Shown: positions 8,092 to 19,036 of the stretch, in pieces
How positions within the stretch are numbered: position 1 is the first letter of the stretch
Layout of the letters: each line of letters begins with the position of its first letter
Assembly: GCF_947497935.1 (NCBI RefSeq)
Contig: NZ_CANMIO010000001.1
Coordinates: 186,001-250,000 of the forward strand
Source of the DNA: an uncultured Shewanella sp.
GTDB lineage: Bacteria; Pseudomonadota; Gammaproteobacteria; Enterobacterales; Shewanellaceae
Length of the DNA stretch: 64,000 nucleotides
Reading direction: 5' to 3'
Position numbers and translations under genes: made by a program
The notes under the pieces: model-generated
What the model was told of the DNA's origin: nothing
Databases searched by the model: none
Seen by the model: the letters and a program-made list of their open reading frames with translations, nothing else

Positions 8092-9723
8092 ATGGTTTTA
8101 GGCTTAGCCAAGGGCTGGTCTGTCGCTGGTTATACTTTAGCATTACTGGTTATCATGCCACTTATTGCGTTAATCGCTCAGTCTTTGTTGCCCGATGAAG
8201 CAGTATTTGGCCACCTGTTTAACACGGTTTTACCCACCTATATCAGTAACAGTCTGTGGTTGATGCTTTGGGTTGTCGTTGGCTCACTACTCATTGCTAT
8301 TCCGGCTGCTTGGCTAGTGGCTAAGTGTCAGTTTCCTGGTCGTCAAGTCTTTCAGTGGGCACTGTTACTGCCATTAGCTATGCCTGCTTATGTGGTTGCT
8401 TATGTTTATACGGATCTGTTTGATTATGCGGGTCCAGTTCAGGGAGCATTACGCAGCTTTTTCGGTTGGCAGACGCCTCAAGATTACTTCTTCCCTGAGG
8501 TGCGTTCATTAGGCGGTGCCTCGATCATGTTGGCGCTGGTACTATTTCCCTATATTTATCTGTTAGCCCGCACTGCTTTTATGGAGCAATCGGCGAGTTT
8601 AAGTCAGGCTACGCGCGTGATGGGCTGTGGCCCATGGAAAAGCTTTTGGCGCTTAAGTTTACCTATGGCTAGACCTGCATTAGCGGTCGGTGCGGCCTTG
8701 GTGGCAATGGAAACCGCGGCGGATTTTGCGACTGTCAGTTACTTTGCTGTGCCGACATTGACCACAGCGGTTTACGATACTTGGTTTGAATATGGCAGCT
8801 TAACGGCGGCGGCAAAGCTGTCTACCATTATGCTGTTGGTGATTTTTGCCATGGTGGGCTTCGAGCGGTTCGCGAGGCGTAAACAAAAACTATTTCAGAA
8901 GCAGTCGACGACTGGCGAACTCGATATTTATCCACTGTCAGGTTTTAAGGCATTTGCGGCAACGAGCTACTGTGGTGCTCTTTTAACTCTGGCATTTTTG
9001 TTGCCGTTTATTATCTTGCTGCAATACGCCTATGGTTATTTTGCACAGAGCTGGAATCAAGAGTTTTTTGAATACAGTTTTAATAGCTTATGGATCTCTA
9101 TGCTAGTAAGTGTCATCTGTGTAGCTATTGGTATTGTGCTGATGTTTATTCGCCGTATTAGCCCAAGGCGCGCAGACATATTGCCTTCTAGATTGGCCTC
9201 AACAGGGTATGCACTGCCTGGTACAGTATTGGCTATCGGTATCTTAGTGCCTTTTACTCAGCTCGATTTTGCTATTAACGATCTGGTTGAATACTTTGGT
9301 TTCGTCGGCCCTGGACTTATCTTAACCGGCAGTAGCTTCATCATTGTCTGTGCCTTTACGATACGCTTCGCAGCCATTGCGATAGGCAGTATTGAGAACA
9401 GTTATAAACGTATCTCACCATCGCTGGACATGGCTGGGATCACCATGGGTCTTAAGCCATTAGGCCTTTTAAGGCTGGTACATATGCCTTTGCTTAGAAA
9501 AGGTATCTTTGCTGGGTTACTACTGGTGTTTATAGAGTGTATGAAGGAGCTGCCCGCAGCCTTGCTTCTAAGGCCTATAGGCTTTGAGAACCTGGCGACT
9601 TATGTATTTCAATTTGTGTCGGATGAACAGCTCGAACACGGTGCGTTAGCCGCCATCGTAATAGTACTCGTAGGCTTAGTTCCACTCATCTACCTTAACC
9701 GTTCCTTGGAGCAAGATAACTAA
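8092..9723 (+). CDS. Iron(III) ABC transporter permease, fused two-domain type
   Basis: A 543-residue inner-membrane protein with about twelve membrane helices, made of two homologous permease halves as in FbpB. Each half has an EAA-like loop (one around ATRVMGCGPWKSFWRLSLP, one around DMAGITMGLKPLGLLRLV) that contacts the ATPase. The ATG is at 8092. It ends one base before the ATPase gene start at 9725, so the two are clearly co-transcribed. Role follows from neighbours and family. Confidence 0.88.
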   Translation: MVLGLAKGWSVAGYTLALLVIMPLIALIAQSLLPDEAVFGHLFNTVLPTYISNSLWLMLWVVVGSLLIAIPAAWLVAKCQFPGRQVFQWALLLPLAMPAYVVAYVYTDLFDYAGPVQGALRSFFGWQTPQDYFFPEVRSLGGASIMLALVLFPYIYLLARTAFMEQSASLSQATRVMGCGPWKSFWRLSLPMARPALAVGAALVAMETAADFATVSYFAVPTLTTAVYDTWFEYGSLTAAAKLSTIMLLVIFAMVGFERFARRKQKLFQKQSTTGELDIYPLSGFKAFAATSYCGALLTLAFLLPFIILLQYAYGYFAQSWNQEFFEYSFNSLWISMLVSVICVAIGIVLMFIRRISPRRADILPSRLASTGYALPGTVLAIGILVPFTQLDFAINDLVEYFGFVGPGLILTGSSFIIVCAFTIRFAAIAIGSIENSYKRISPSLDMAGITMGLKPLGLLRLVHMPLLRKGIFAGLLLVFIECMKELPAALLLRPIGFENLATYVFQFVSDEQLEHGALAAIVIVLVGLVPLIYLNRSLEQDN

Positions 9724-9724
9724 T

Positions 9725-10753
9725 ATGGCGACGTTACAAGTTAAGCAAGTGTTTAGCGACTATCAAGGACAAGAGGTGTTAAAAGGCCTAGATCTCACGG
9801 TTGAAAAGGGGGAGATAGTCGCCCTCTTAGGTCCTAGCGGTTGCGGTAAGACCACCTTGCTGCGAGCTATCGCCGGTCTGCAGGCGATAAGTCGCGGTAG
9901 CATCACCATAAACGATAGAGTCGTTGCGGATGATAGCTGTTTTATTGCCAGTGAACAGCGTGGTGTCGGGATGATTTTTCAAGATTATGCGCTGTTTCCC
10001 CATTTAACCGTTGCCGACAATATTCTATTTGGTGTGGTTACACGCGATAAGGCCGTAAGGAATGCTCGTTTAGAAGAGATGCTCTCGTTAGTAAAGCTTG
10101 AAGGACTCGCTAAACGTTATCCTCACGAGCTTTCTGGTGGGCAGCAGCAGAGAGTCTCTATTGCTAGGGCGCTAGCCTATGAGCCAGAGGTGCTGTTATT
10201 AGATGAACCTTTCTCTAATATCGACGCTAAGGTACGCCGAGAGATGATGCTAGAGATTAGAGATATTCTAAAAAAGCATAATGTAAGCGCAGTTTTTGTG
10301 ACTCACAGTAAAGATGAAGCGTTTGTGTTTGCCGATAAATTAGCGCTGTTTAATCAGGGGCAAATTGTGCAATGCGGCGAAGCGGAAAGTTTGTATTCAG
10401 CACCTTCTGATAAATATGTGGCAGACTTTCTTGGGACCGGAAATTACATAGAAGCGAAGGTGCTTGATGGTCACCGTATTGTTACCGCAATAGGTGAGAT
10501 TGAGAGTGAATCGCTGCTCAGTTTTCCGATACAGAGCCAGGTTGAGGTCTTGCTAAGGCCACAGCACCTACTATTGAAATCTGATAAGGAGGGGATTGGA
10601 GAGGTTATTAGCCGTCGCTTCTTAGGTAATATCTGCCAATATCAGGTACAAGTAGCTGACAATATGCTGGATATTCACAGTTCAGAGCTTGATTTTATCG
10701 TTGGTCAGCGGGTTGCTGTCGAATGTAAAAATCATAACTTGGTATTGTTTTAA
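9725..10753 (+). CDS. Iron(III) ABC transporter ATP-binding protein
   Basis: A 342-residue ATPase of the FbpC type. Walker A GPSGCGKTT is at 36-44, the signature LSGGQQQRVSIARAL near 137, and Walker B VLLLDEPFSNID near 157. A C-terminal TOBE-like regulatory domain covers roughly the last 100 residues. It powers the adjacent permease and shares its operon. The match to iron rather than another ion follows from the binding protein and Fur box. Confidence 0.88.
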   Translation: MATLQVKQVFSDYQGQEVLKGLDLTVEKGEIVALLGPSGCGKTTLLRAIAGLQAISRGSITINDRVVADDSCFIASEQRGVGMIFQDYALFPHLTVADNILFGVVTRDKAVRNARLEEMLSLVKLEGLAKRYPHELSGGQQQRVSIARALAYEPEVLLLDEPFSNIDAKVRREMMLEIRDILKKHNVSAVFVTHSKDEAFVFADKLALFNQGQIVQCGEAESLYSAPSDKYVADFLGTGNYIEAKVLDGHRIVTAIGEIESESLLSFPIQSQVEVLLRPQHLLLKSDKEGIGEVISRRFLGNICQYQVQVADNMLDIHSSELDFIVGQRVAVECKNHNLVLF

Positions 10754-10949
10754 AAGAATTTTATTTTACAGCCTGAGAGTCAGTGCTGTGCTGCCGCGGA
10801 TTAAGAGTACCGTAGGCGCCATTAAACTCAATGAGCCTATAGGAATTTTCTATAAATTATAGTTATTGTGCGTCAGTTAATGATATTAATAATTAAAGTT
10901 ATAGATAATATTGCCGAATATTAATTAAGAGAAAGGGTTACTTATAATA

Positions 10950-11885
10950 ATGGATAGTCAGGTTATGCCTCGTGAACAGCTTGGAGTATGTGCAGAAGGA
11001 AATTTGCACAGTGTCTATTTAATGTTTAATGCTAATGAGAGTGTCGAATCTGACATGCGCCCTTGTGTGGCCAATGTTGCTCAATACATCTATGAGTTGG
11101 CAGATCAATATTCTGATAGTGCATTTAACGGTTTTGTCGCAGTTGGTGCCAACTACTGGGACACCCTATACCCTAATGCTCGACCAAGTCAGCTAAAGCC
11201 TTTCCCTGCAATGAATCGTGATAATCGAGATGCACCAGCTATCGAATATGATCTATTCGTGCAGCTCCGTTGTGACCGTTTTGATATTTTACATTTAGTC
11301 GCTAATGAAGTTTGCCAAATGTTTGAAGGCCTAGTAGAGCTTGTAGACGAGGAGCGTGGCTTTAGATTCCTCGACTCACGCGACCTAACGGGCTTTGTCG
11401 ATGGCACTGAAAACCCTAAAGGGCGCAGCAGACAAGAAGTGGCCTTGATTGGCGATGAAGAGAGTTCATTTAAAGGCGGTAGCTATATTCATGTGCAAAA
11501 GTTTGCCCATAACTTGAGTAAATGGAATCGACTCCCTGTTAGGAAGCAAGAAGATATAGTGGGTCGTACTAAGGCCGATAATATCGAATATGCCTCGGCT
11601 GACAAACCACTGACGAGCCACATTAAGCGTGTAAACCTTAAAGATAGTGAAGGCAAGTCGATGGAGATCTTAAGGCAGAGCATGCCTTACGGCTCAGTTA
11701 AAGAGCAAGGTTTGATGTTTATCTCTACTTGTCGTAATTCGGTACATTTCGAGAAGATGTTAGAGAGCATGGTGCACGGTGACGGTGAGGGGAATCACGA
11801 TCATTTATTGCATTTTACTCAAGCGCTAACGGGCTCATCATTCTTCGCACCTTCCCTAGACTTTATGATCTCAGTCAACGGCTAA
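10950..11885 (+). CDS. DyP-type heme peroxidase
   Basis: A 311-residue dye-decolorizing peroxidase with the defining GFVDGTENP motif at 148-156. Asp151 is the expected catalytic acid. No signal peptide or Tat motif is visible, so it should be cytoplasmic, unlike EfeB. There is no obvious C-terminal encapsulin-targeting extension. It resembles the structurally known Shewanella oneidensis TyrA protein in length and start. It lies 196 bases after the iron ABC transporter and may handle heme or peroxide in the same iron context, which is an inference. Confidence 0.88.
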   Translation: MDSQVMPREQLGVCAEGNLHSVYLMFNANESVESDMRPCVANVAQYIYELADQYSDSAFNGFVAVGANYWDTLYPNARPSQLKPFPAMNRDNRDAPAIEYDLFVQLRCDRFDILHLVANEVCQMFEGLVELVDEERGFRFLDSRDLTGFVDGTENPKGRSRQEVALIGDEESSFKGGSYIHVQKFAHNLSKWNRLPVRKQEDIVGRTKADNIEYASADKPLTSHIKRVNLKDSEGKSMEILRQSMPYGSVKEQGLMFISTCRNSVHFEKMLESMVHGDGEGNHDHLLHFTQALTGSSFFAPSLDFMISVNG

Positions 11886-11907
11886 TTAGCCCGTTTATTT
11901 GAGTAAT

Positions 11908-11935
11908 AAAAAACGCACGTTAAGGTGCGTTTTTT
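11908..11935. terminator. Bidirectional terminator between DyP and cupin genes
   Basis: ACGCAC / GTGCGT stem with GTTAAG loop, A-run before and T-run after. It serves the convergent DyP and cupin genes. Confidence 0.85.
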
Positions 11936-11955
11936 ATTGGGAGTGATAGTGAAGT

Positions 11956-12420
11956 TTATTTGCTATCAACTTCGTCGCTATCCCAATAATTAGTGGTTCG
12001 ACGAGCGTAAATCTCGTTAACAGATTTTACCAGTACCTTATTGGTTTCTGGATACACGACCACGTCGTGAATGTCTCGGTTGCCGACGACAAGAAAAACA
12101 AAGTCTTGATCGCTATGATTAACGAGTTTGTGAGATATACCCGTATCGGCGTTGAAGCAGATATACTCTCCTTGGCTAAAGGTGTGCGGCTCATCGTCGA
12201 TATAGAGCGTTGCTTCTCCATGCATCGCATAGATGTGCTCTTCTTCTTTGGTGTGGTAATGCGCTACCGCTGAAGACTTACCTGGCGCTAAGCGTTCCAT
12301 AGTCACACCGATTTTTTCGCCGCCAGCCGCGTCACCTAAGTGTTTTTGCTCGCTGGCATACTTATCTGCATGCTGCCAAGGTTCCCAGCATAGATCATTG
12401 ATATTTATTATTTTACTCAT
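11956..12420 (-). CDS. Cupin-domain protein
   Basis: A 154-residue single-cupin protein. The first metal-binding motif is AVAHYHTKEEEHIYAMHGE (His, His, Glu, then a Gly), followed by DTGISHKLVNH with the fourth His ligand. Such folds bind a metal and act as enzymes or sugar- or ligand-binding proteins. The substrate cannot be given. It is likely cytoplasmic. It is transcribed alone, convergent with DyP. Confidence 0.75.
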   Translation of the reverse strand: MSKIININDLCWEPWQHADKYASEQKHLGDAAGGEKIGVTMERLAPGKSSAVAHYHTKEEEHIYAMHGEATLYIDDEPHTFSQGEYICFNADTGISHKLVNHSDQDFVFLVVGNRDIHDVVVYPETNKVLVKSVNEIYARRTTNYWDSDEVDSK

Positions 12421-12637
12421 ATTTATTATTCCCCTCGACTAACAATACTGTCGTTTAGGATTATAACGATTATTGCTGAAGAGAAAAGTGTCATTCAATA
12501 TATAGTATAAAACATACTGTTTTAGAATGAAGCGAGATGAATACTTGCTTTGAATTTATAGCAATCATGATAAGCAAGTGAGCGGCTCAGAGTTAACTCA
12601 TTTACTAGTGAGAATGGAGATTGGGAGCAATAGATAC

Positions 12638-12673
12638 AAAAAATGCTGTAGCCCTGAGGGTACAGCATTTTAG
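12638..12673 (-). terminator. Terminator downstream of argR
   Basis: Stem AAATGCTGTA (12641-12650) / TACAGCATTT (12661-12670). On the minus strand it is followed by a run of T, placing it as the argR terminator. Confidence 0.75.
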
Positions 12674-12716
12674 ATGCCGAGAGGTCGTCGCTTAAGGCAA
12701 TAATTAAAGCACGAGC

Positions 12717-13187
12717 TTAGTCGGCGTAATTAAATAGTGACTTAACTGTCTCTAATGTATCTTCGATACTATGAATACTTGATGGGCAGATGAAAATCGT
12801 ATCATCACCAGCAATAGTCCCCAAAATACCTTCAGGCTTGCCTATTGAATCAAGCAGACGAGCGATTAACTGCGCTGCACCTGGGCTTGTTCTAACGACA
12901 ATCATAGACTGATTATGGTCAACATCTAGAACTAAGTTTTTCAGTGGGCTGCCTGCTGTAGGCACGCCAAGTTCTGCTGGGAGGCAATAAACCATTTCCT
13001 GTTTGGCGTTACGGGTTCTAACAGCGCCAAATTTGCTGAGCATACGAGATACTTTAGATTGGTTGATATTGCTAAAGCCCTCAGCTTGTAGGGCGTTAAC
13101 TATTTCGCTTTGGGAACCAAATCGTTCCTCTTTTAAAATAGATTTGAAAGTCTTAACTAAATCATCTGAGCTTCTACTAGCTTGCAT
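12717..13187 (-). CDS. argR: Arginine repressor
   Basis: A 156-residue transcription factor that binds ARG boxes as an arginine-bound hexamer and represses arginine biosynthesis. The N-terminal winged helix includes [15 protein letters not shown] and [19 protein letters not shown]. The C-terminal arginine-binding and oligomerisation domain carries GTIAGDDT at 123-130 with the paired Asp128-Asp129. Length equals E. coli ArgR. Two ARG-box-like palindromes between it and mdh suggest autoregulation. Confidence 0.95.
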   Translation of the reverse strand: MQASRSSDDLVKTFKSILKEERFGSQSEIVNALQAEGFSNINQSKVSRMLSKFGAVRTRNAKQEMVYCLPAELGVPTAGSPLKNLVLDVDHNQSMIVVRTSPGAAQLIARLLDSIGKPEGILGTIAGDDTIFICPSSIHSIEDTLETVKSLFNYAD

Positions 13188-13264
13188 ATATTATTATTCT
13201 TTATTCAAAAAAATCTGCTCTATCATGATTATTTTCGCCATTTTTGTCAATTGGTATTCGTTTT

Positions 13265-13282
13265 TTTGAATAAAAATTCATT
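13265..13282 (+). promoter_or_regulatory. ARG box (ArgR operator)
   Basis: TTTGAATAAAAATTCATT matches the ARG box consensus TNTGAATWWWWATTCANW at every defined position. It lies 78 bases upstream of the argR start. Confidence 0.85.
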
Positions 13283-13317
13283 AAGGAATTCGCTTAGGCT
13301 GAATGAACAAACTTAAG

Positions 13318-13335
13318 TTAGAATGATTATTCTAA
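13318..13335 (+). promoter_or_regulatory. Second ARG-box-like palindrome
   Basis: TTAGAATGATTATTCTAA is a near-perfect palindrome with the ARG-box half-site spacing, differing from consensus mainly at one base in each arm and in its spacer. It lies 36 bases after the first box. ArgR usually binds paired boxes about three bases apart, so this wide spacing is atypical. Confidence 0.5.
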
Positions 13336-13538
13336 TTTTTGATTTGCTGATTTACCTTGCTTATTGCTCTACAAGCGCGATGTTCACTCGCTTTACTCGT
13401 CCCCCCTCTTATATTAGCGTTCTGAATTATACGGAACGCGACTAAGGGATAATTGAAATTTTTTTGTGAATCCAGTACTGTTGCGGCATTGGGAAGATGG
13501 ATCTAAATCACAAAATCCGAGAATTAACGGAGATAATT

Positions 13539-14474
13539 ATGAAAGTTGCTGTACTTGGTGCTGCTGGTGGTATTGGCCAGGCGCTTGCCCTATTGTTAAA
13601 AACTCAACTACCTGCGGGTTCTAAATTGTCGCTTTATGATATCGCTCCAGTGACACCTGGTGTTGCGGTAGACCTAAGCCACATTCCAACTGCGGTCGAA
13701 GTTAAAGGTTTCGCAGGCGAAGATCCAACAGCTGCACTAGAAGGTGCTGATGTTGTGCTTATTTCTGCAGGCGTTGCTCGTAAGCCTGGAATGGATCGTT
13801 CAGATCTATTTAACATTAACGCAGGTATCGTGCGTAACTTAGTTGAGAAGTGTGCCGCGACTTGCCCTAAAGCATTAATCGGTATTATCACTAATCCTGT
13901 AAATACCACGGTAGCAATTGCTGCCGAAGTATTGAAGAAAGCGGGTGTTTACGATAAGAATCGCTTGTTCGGTGTGACGACTCTAGATGTTATCCGTTCA
14001 GAGACCTTTGTTGCTGAAGCAAAAGGTTTGAATGTTGCTGATGTTAAGGTTCCAGTTATTGGTGGCCATAGTGGTGTAACAATTTTGCCTCTGCTTTCTC
14101 AGGTTGAAGGCGTAAGCTTTACTGATGCAGAAGTTGCAGCACTGACTACCCGCATTCAAAACGCGGGTACCGAAGTGGTTGAAGCTAAAGCCGGTGGCGG
14201 CAGCGCGACACTGTCTATGGGCCAAGCGGCTTGCCGTTTCGGTCTGTCATTGGTTCGCGGCCTTCAGGGTGAAGCTAATGTTGTTGAGTGCGCTTACGTC
14301 GATGGCGGCAGCGAACATGCAGAATTCTTCGCACAACCTGTTGTATTAGGTAAGAATGGCGTCGAAGAAGTGTTAGCTTACGGCGAGGTGAGTGCATTTG
14401 AAGCAGATGCACGTGATGCGATGCTAGATACACTTAAGGCTGATATCCAGCTAGGCATTGATTTCGTTAAGTAA
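13539..14474 (+). CDS. mdh: Malate dehydrogenase
   Basis: NAD-dependent enzyme of the TCA cycle interconverting malate and oxaloacetate in the cytoplasm. From ATG 13539 it has 311 residues, one fewer than E. coli Mdh. The NAD-binding GAAGGIGQ is at 7-14, the substrate-binding loop [11 protein letters not shown] near 80-90, and the catalytic His177 sits in GGHSGVT. An earlier in-frame ATG at 13497 would add 14 residues before the Rossmann fold and is rejected. CGGAG lies just before 13539. It is divergent from argR. Confidence 0.96.
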   Translation: MKVAVLGAAGGIGQALALLLKTQLPAGSKLSLYDIAPVTPGVAVDLSHIPTAVEVKGFAGEDPTAALEGADVVLISAGVARKPGMDRSDLFNINAGIVRNLVEKCAATCPKALIGIITNPVNTTVAIAAEVLKKAGVYDKNRLFGVTTLDVIRSETFVAEAKGLNVADVKVPVIGGHSGVTILPLLSQVEGVSFTDAEVAALTTRIQNAGTEVVEAKAGGGSATLSMGQAACRFGLSLVRGLQGEANVVECAYVDGGSEHAEFFAQPVVLGKNGVEEVLAYGEVSAFEADARDAMLDTLKADIQLGIDFVK

Positions 14475-14511
14475 TCAATATTGAGTTGTGGCTAATCAAT
14501 TAGTCACAACT

Positions 14512-14540
14512 AAAAAGGGAGCCATTAGGCTCCCTTTTTT
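14512..14540. terminator. Bidirectional terminator between mdh and ispB
   Basis: GGGAGCC / GGCTCCC stem with ATTA loop and flanking A- and T-runs. A second inverted repeat (GTTGTG...CACAAC) lies just upstream at 14485-14510. It serves both convergent genes. Confidence 0.85.
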
Positions 14541-14564
14541 GTTTTCGTGCTTTAGCTTTATTGA

Positions 14565-15536
14565 CTAATTGCTACGCTGAGTTGCAATTTTAGCCAAAGA
14601 GATAAGCGCAGTTTTATAATCCGAATCAGGAATAATTGATAAGGCTGCAATCGCCTTTTCTGACTCTTCAATTGCGCGTTGCTCTGTGTACTCTAATGCA
14701 CCACAGTTTTTAAGTGCGGCAAGAATGACGTCGATATGCTCTGTACCGTCACCTTTCTCGATAGCCTCACGGATAAGAGCTTTCTCTGTGTCGTTACCGT
14801 TTGCCATGGCAAAAATAAGCGGCAATGTAGGCTTACCTTCGGCTAAGTCGTCACCTATGTTTTTACCCAGCTCTTCAGTTTCAGCAGTGTAATCGAGTAG
14901 ATCATCGGTTAACTGGAATGCAGTACCTAAATACTTACCGTAATCGGCTAAGGCTGTTTGCACTTCTATTGGGCTGTCTGCAAGTAATCCTGCAAGGCGA
15001 GTGGCCGCCTCAAACAGTTTTGCAGTCTTGCAATAGATAACACGCATATAACTGTCTTCAGTGGTGTCAGGGTCGTTACAGTTCATTAACTGTAGGACTT
15101 CACCTTCTGCAAGTACGTTGGTCGCATCAGCAAGAATTTCTAGTACGTCTAGACACTTTAGTTCAGTCATCATCTGAAATGAACGTGTATAAAGGAAGTC
15201 GCCTACTAATACACTGGCACTATTTCCGAAAAGTGCATTGGCGGTTTTTCTTCCACGGCGCAACATAGACTCATCGACGACATCATCGTGTAAAAGTGAT
15301 GCTGTATGAATGAATTCAATAATGGCGGCCAATTTAAGGTGAGAATCACCTTTATAGTCTATGGCGCGAGCTGCTAGAATAGATAGCAGAGGTCGCAAGC
15401 GTTTACCGCCACCGTTAATAATGTAGAACCCAAGTTGATTAATTAGGGCAACATCTGACTCTAGTTGTTTATAGATCAGTTGATTGACAGCTTGCATATC
15501 GCTATCAGTCAATTGACGAATGGCGTTTAAATCCAT
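14565..15536 (-). CDS. ispB: Octaprenyl diphosphate synthase
   Basis: A 323-residue trans-prenyltransferase that builds the polyprenyl side chain of ubiquinone and menaquinone. The two aspartate-rich motifs that bind magnesium diphosphate are visible: HDDVVD in the first third and TDDLLDY near two thirds. The GGGKRLRP motif near 43-50 contacts the substrate. The length matches E. coli IspB (323). The side-chain length (C40) is inferred from the family. It is divergent from rplU, the same arrangement as in E. coli. Confidence 0.94.
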   Translation of the reverse strand: MDLNAIRQLTDSDMQAVNQLIYKQLESDVALINQLGFYIINGGGKRLRPLLSILAARAIDYKGDSHLKLAAIIEFIHTASLLHDDVVDESMLRRGRKTANALFGNSASVLVGDFLYTRSFQMMTELKCLDVLEILADATNVLAEGEVLQLMNCNDPDTTEDSYMRVIYCKTAKLFEAATRLAGLLADSPIEVQTALADYGKYLGTAFQLTDDLLDYTAETEELGKNIGDDLAEGKPTLPLIFAMANGNDTEKALIREAIEKGDGTEHIDVILAALKNCGALEYTEQRAIEESEKAIAALSIIPDSDYKTALISLAKIATQRSN

Positions 15537-15817
15537 AAGTAGGCTCTAGTTCTTGTTGGCTGCGGAGTAACATTGCAGCTCAATTAAGGCTTAATGTTAT
15601 AATAATTGGATTCTACCTAAATTTACGGTACAAGACAGTAGTTGTAGATGATTGTGAGAGTTATTTGGGTCTTTTTTTATTCTAAGTTAATTAAGGCTTG
15701 TCAGCAGCCTGTTCTTAGCGTAAACTCCGCGACCATTGTCATTAAAGCTTTTATAGCACCCCTGCATCAAGCATATATGTTTTGAGCGGCGTGTTAGAAT
15801 ATCGGAGTAAAATAGCT

Positions 15818-16129
15818 ATGTACGCTGTTTTTCAAAGTGGCGGCAAGCAACATCGCGTTGAAGCCGGCCATACAGTTCGTTTAGAGAAATTAGAAGTCGC
15901 TACAGGCGAAACTATCGAGTTTGACCAAGTTCTTTTGGTTGCTGATGGTGAAACTGTACACGTTGGTGCACCTTTAGTAGAAGGTGGCAAGGTTGTTGCT
16001 GAAGTTATCAGCCACGGCCGTGCAGACAAGGTAACTATTGTTAAGTTCCGTCGTCGTAAGCACCACGATAAGAAAATGGGCCACCGTCAGTGGTTCACCG
16101 AAGTTAAAATTACAGCTATCAACGCTTAA
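15818..16129 (+). CDS. rplU: 50S ribosomal protein L21
   Basis: Large-subunit ribosomal protein that binds 23S rRNA. From ATG 15818 it has 103 residues, the E. coli length, starting [14 protein letters not shown]. The basic motif [16 protein letters not shown] is typical. A CGGAG site precedes the ATG, and an in-frame start at 15782 is rejected. It heads the rplU-rpmA pair, with obgE beyond a terminator. Confidence 0.97.
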   Translation: MYAVFQSGGKQHRVEAGHTVRLEKLEVATGETIEFDQVLLVADGETVHVGAPLVEGGKVVAEVISHGRADKVTIVKFRRRKHHDKKMGHRQWFTEVKITAINA

Positions 16130-16141
16130 TTAGGAGAATAA

Positions 16142-16399
<258 letters not shown>

Positions 16400-16426
16400 T
16401 TTTTAGCTTAAGCTAATAATTAATAT

Positions 16427-16456
16427 AAGCCCCGCCATTGGTGGGGCTTTGTTTTT
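16427..16456 (+). terminator. Terminator after rpmA
   Basis: AAGCCCCGCC / GGTGGGGCTT stem with a three-base loop followed by TGTTTTTT. It separates the ribosomal genes from obgE, although read-through is likely in related organisms. Confidence 0.8.
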
Positions 16457-16506
16457 TCAAAATTAAGTAAATTGTGTTTTGGCGACTAGAATCGTTAAGA
16501 GTATAA

Positions 16507-17700
<1,194 letters not shown>

Positions 17701-17729
17701 TTATTTGCAGAAAGGGAAGTTGAAAAAAG

Positions 17730-18488
17730 GTGTACGCTACAACGCAAAATGACATTACTCGTCAAGTCGTTAGGGTTGCTCAACTTCTTTTAGCTTATGG
17801 CGCTGAATCTGATCTCGTTGAAGAGATCACTCAGCGCTTAGGCCACGCCTTAGGTTTAGAAAGTGTCGAGATATCCATCTCCTCTAATTCCCTCGTTTTA
17901 ACCAGTCTTTCTGTCGGTCGCTGCATCACAACGACACGACGTATTCGCGAGCATGGCATCAATATGACCGTGGTTTGTGAATTACAACGCATCTGCTTAC
18001 TGACCGAAAAAGGTATTTACGGCCTATCTGAAGTACGCAAGCGTGTTGGTCGAATCCAGCCCAAAACTTATCCTGCTAGATTTGTAGTGCCCATGATAGG
18101 CCTATCATGTGCGAGCTTTTGCCACCTTTTTGGTGGTGACTTAGTGGCTTGTTTGATCACCTTTTTAGCTTCTGCTGTTGGTATGTTTGTGCGCTTATCT
18201 ATCGCTAAGCGTCACTTTAACTTATTGCTTAACTTCAGCATCACTGCTTTCGTGACGACCCTAGTCGCACAAACCGGTTACCAGTTTGATTTAACCGATA
18301 CGCCAAAACTGCCTATGGCTGCGAGCGTATTGATGTTAGTCCCCGGTTTTCCAATGATTAACGCTATCTCTGATATGGTAAAAGGCCATCTCAACGTGGG
18401 GATCTCGCGCTGGGGACACGCCACTTTATTAACCGTTGCGTCAGTGATCGGCATAACCATTGCGATGCAGATAGGTGGATTGTTTTAA
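17730..18488 (+). CDS. yjjP: YjjP-like exporter subunit (ThrE family, N-terminal type)
   Basis: A 252-residue protein with a soluble N-terminal half containing the ThrE/DUF1212 motif (LLAYGAESDLVEEITQRLG) and about five membrane helices in the C-terminal half. With YjjB it forms a split ThrE-like exporter. In E. coli the pair is linked to succinate export, and the broader family exports threonine and serine. The start is GTG 17730. It overlaps yjjB by one base (TAATG), a sign of translational coupling. Confidence 0.85.
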   Translation: MYATTQNDITRQVVRVAQLLLAYGAESDLVEEITQRLGHALGLESVEISISSNSLVLTSLSVGRCITTTRRIREHGINMTVVCELQRICLLTEKGIYGLSEVRKRVGRIQPKTYPARFVVPMIGLSCASFCHLFGGDLVACLITFLASAVGMFVRLSIAKRHFNLLLNFSITAFVTTLVAQTGYQFDLTDTPKLPMAASVLMLVPGFPMINAISDMVKGHLNVGISRWGHATLLTVASVIGITIAMQIGGLF

Positions 18489-18961
18489 TGGTGACGCTTA
18501 TCTTAACCATGCTCAATGATGCGATTTTTTCTGCTATTCCGGCAATAGGTTTCGCCATGGTGTTTAATGTTCCGCGCCGATTCCTGCCTTATTGTGCTAT
18601 GGCTGCGGCGATGGGACACGGTAGTCGTACCATGTGGTTAAGCTTTGGCTTGCCTATTGAGTGGGCGACATTCTTAGCGGCGGCTCTGGTGGGGATTGTC
18701 ACGATTGCCTTCGCCAAGAAACACTTAGCTCCCCCTTTGATGTATGCCGTTGCGGCGATCATTCCTATGATCCCGGGCACTTACGCCTTTAATACCGTTA
18801 TAGGCTTAGTGCAATTAACAGCACAGGCAGATATGAGCCCTGAGCTGATTTATCAGGTGGTCAGTAACGGCCTTAAAACCGTATTTATTCTCGGTGCGCT
18901 TTCGGTGGGATTAGCCATGCCGAGTCTGCTCTATTTCCGATCTCGTCCAGTCATCAAATAA
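18488..18961 (+). CDS. yjjB: YjjB-like exporter subunit (ThrE family, C-terminal type)
   Basis: A 157-residue inner-membrane protein with four to five helices of the ThrE_2 domain. The motif AAIIPMIPGTYAF is typical of the family. It starts inside the yjjP stop codon, so both products should be made in equal amounts and work as one exporter. Substrate is unknown here: dicarboxylate or hydroxy amino acid are the family options. Confidence 0.85.
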   Translation: MVTLILTMLNDAIFSAIPAIGFAMVFNVPRRFLPYCAMAAAMGHGSRTMWLSFGLPIEWATFLAAALVGIVTIAFAKKHLAPPLMYAVAAIIPMIPGTYAFNTVIGLVQLTAQADMSPELIYQVVSNGLKTVFILGALSVGLAMPSLLYFRSRPVIK

Positions 18962-19036
18962 CTTAAATTTTTCGAGCCAACGGGGCAGTTGTGTCAAATT
19001 TTGCTTCACATTAGACCCATAAAAAAGGGAAGTATC

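Larger units (their letters stand above)
13188..13538. other. argR/mdh divergent regulatory region
   Basis: These 351 bases separate the divergent argR and mdh genes. They contain two ARG-box-like palindromes in the argR-proximal part, listed separately. The rest holds presumed promoters and the mdh leader. No coding frame is credible. Confidence 0.6.

Noticed and set aside
10880..10915. Fur box before the DyP gene
   Set aside because: AT-rich with partial GATATTAATAATTA similarity, but too many mismatches to the 7-1-7 pattern.
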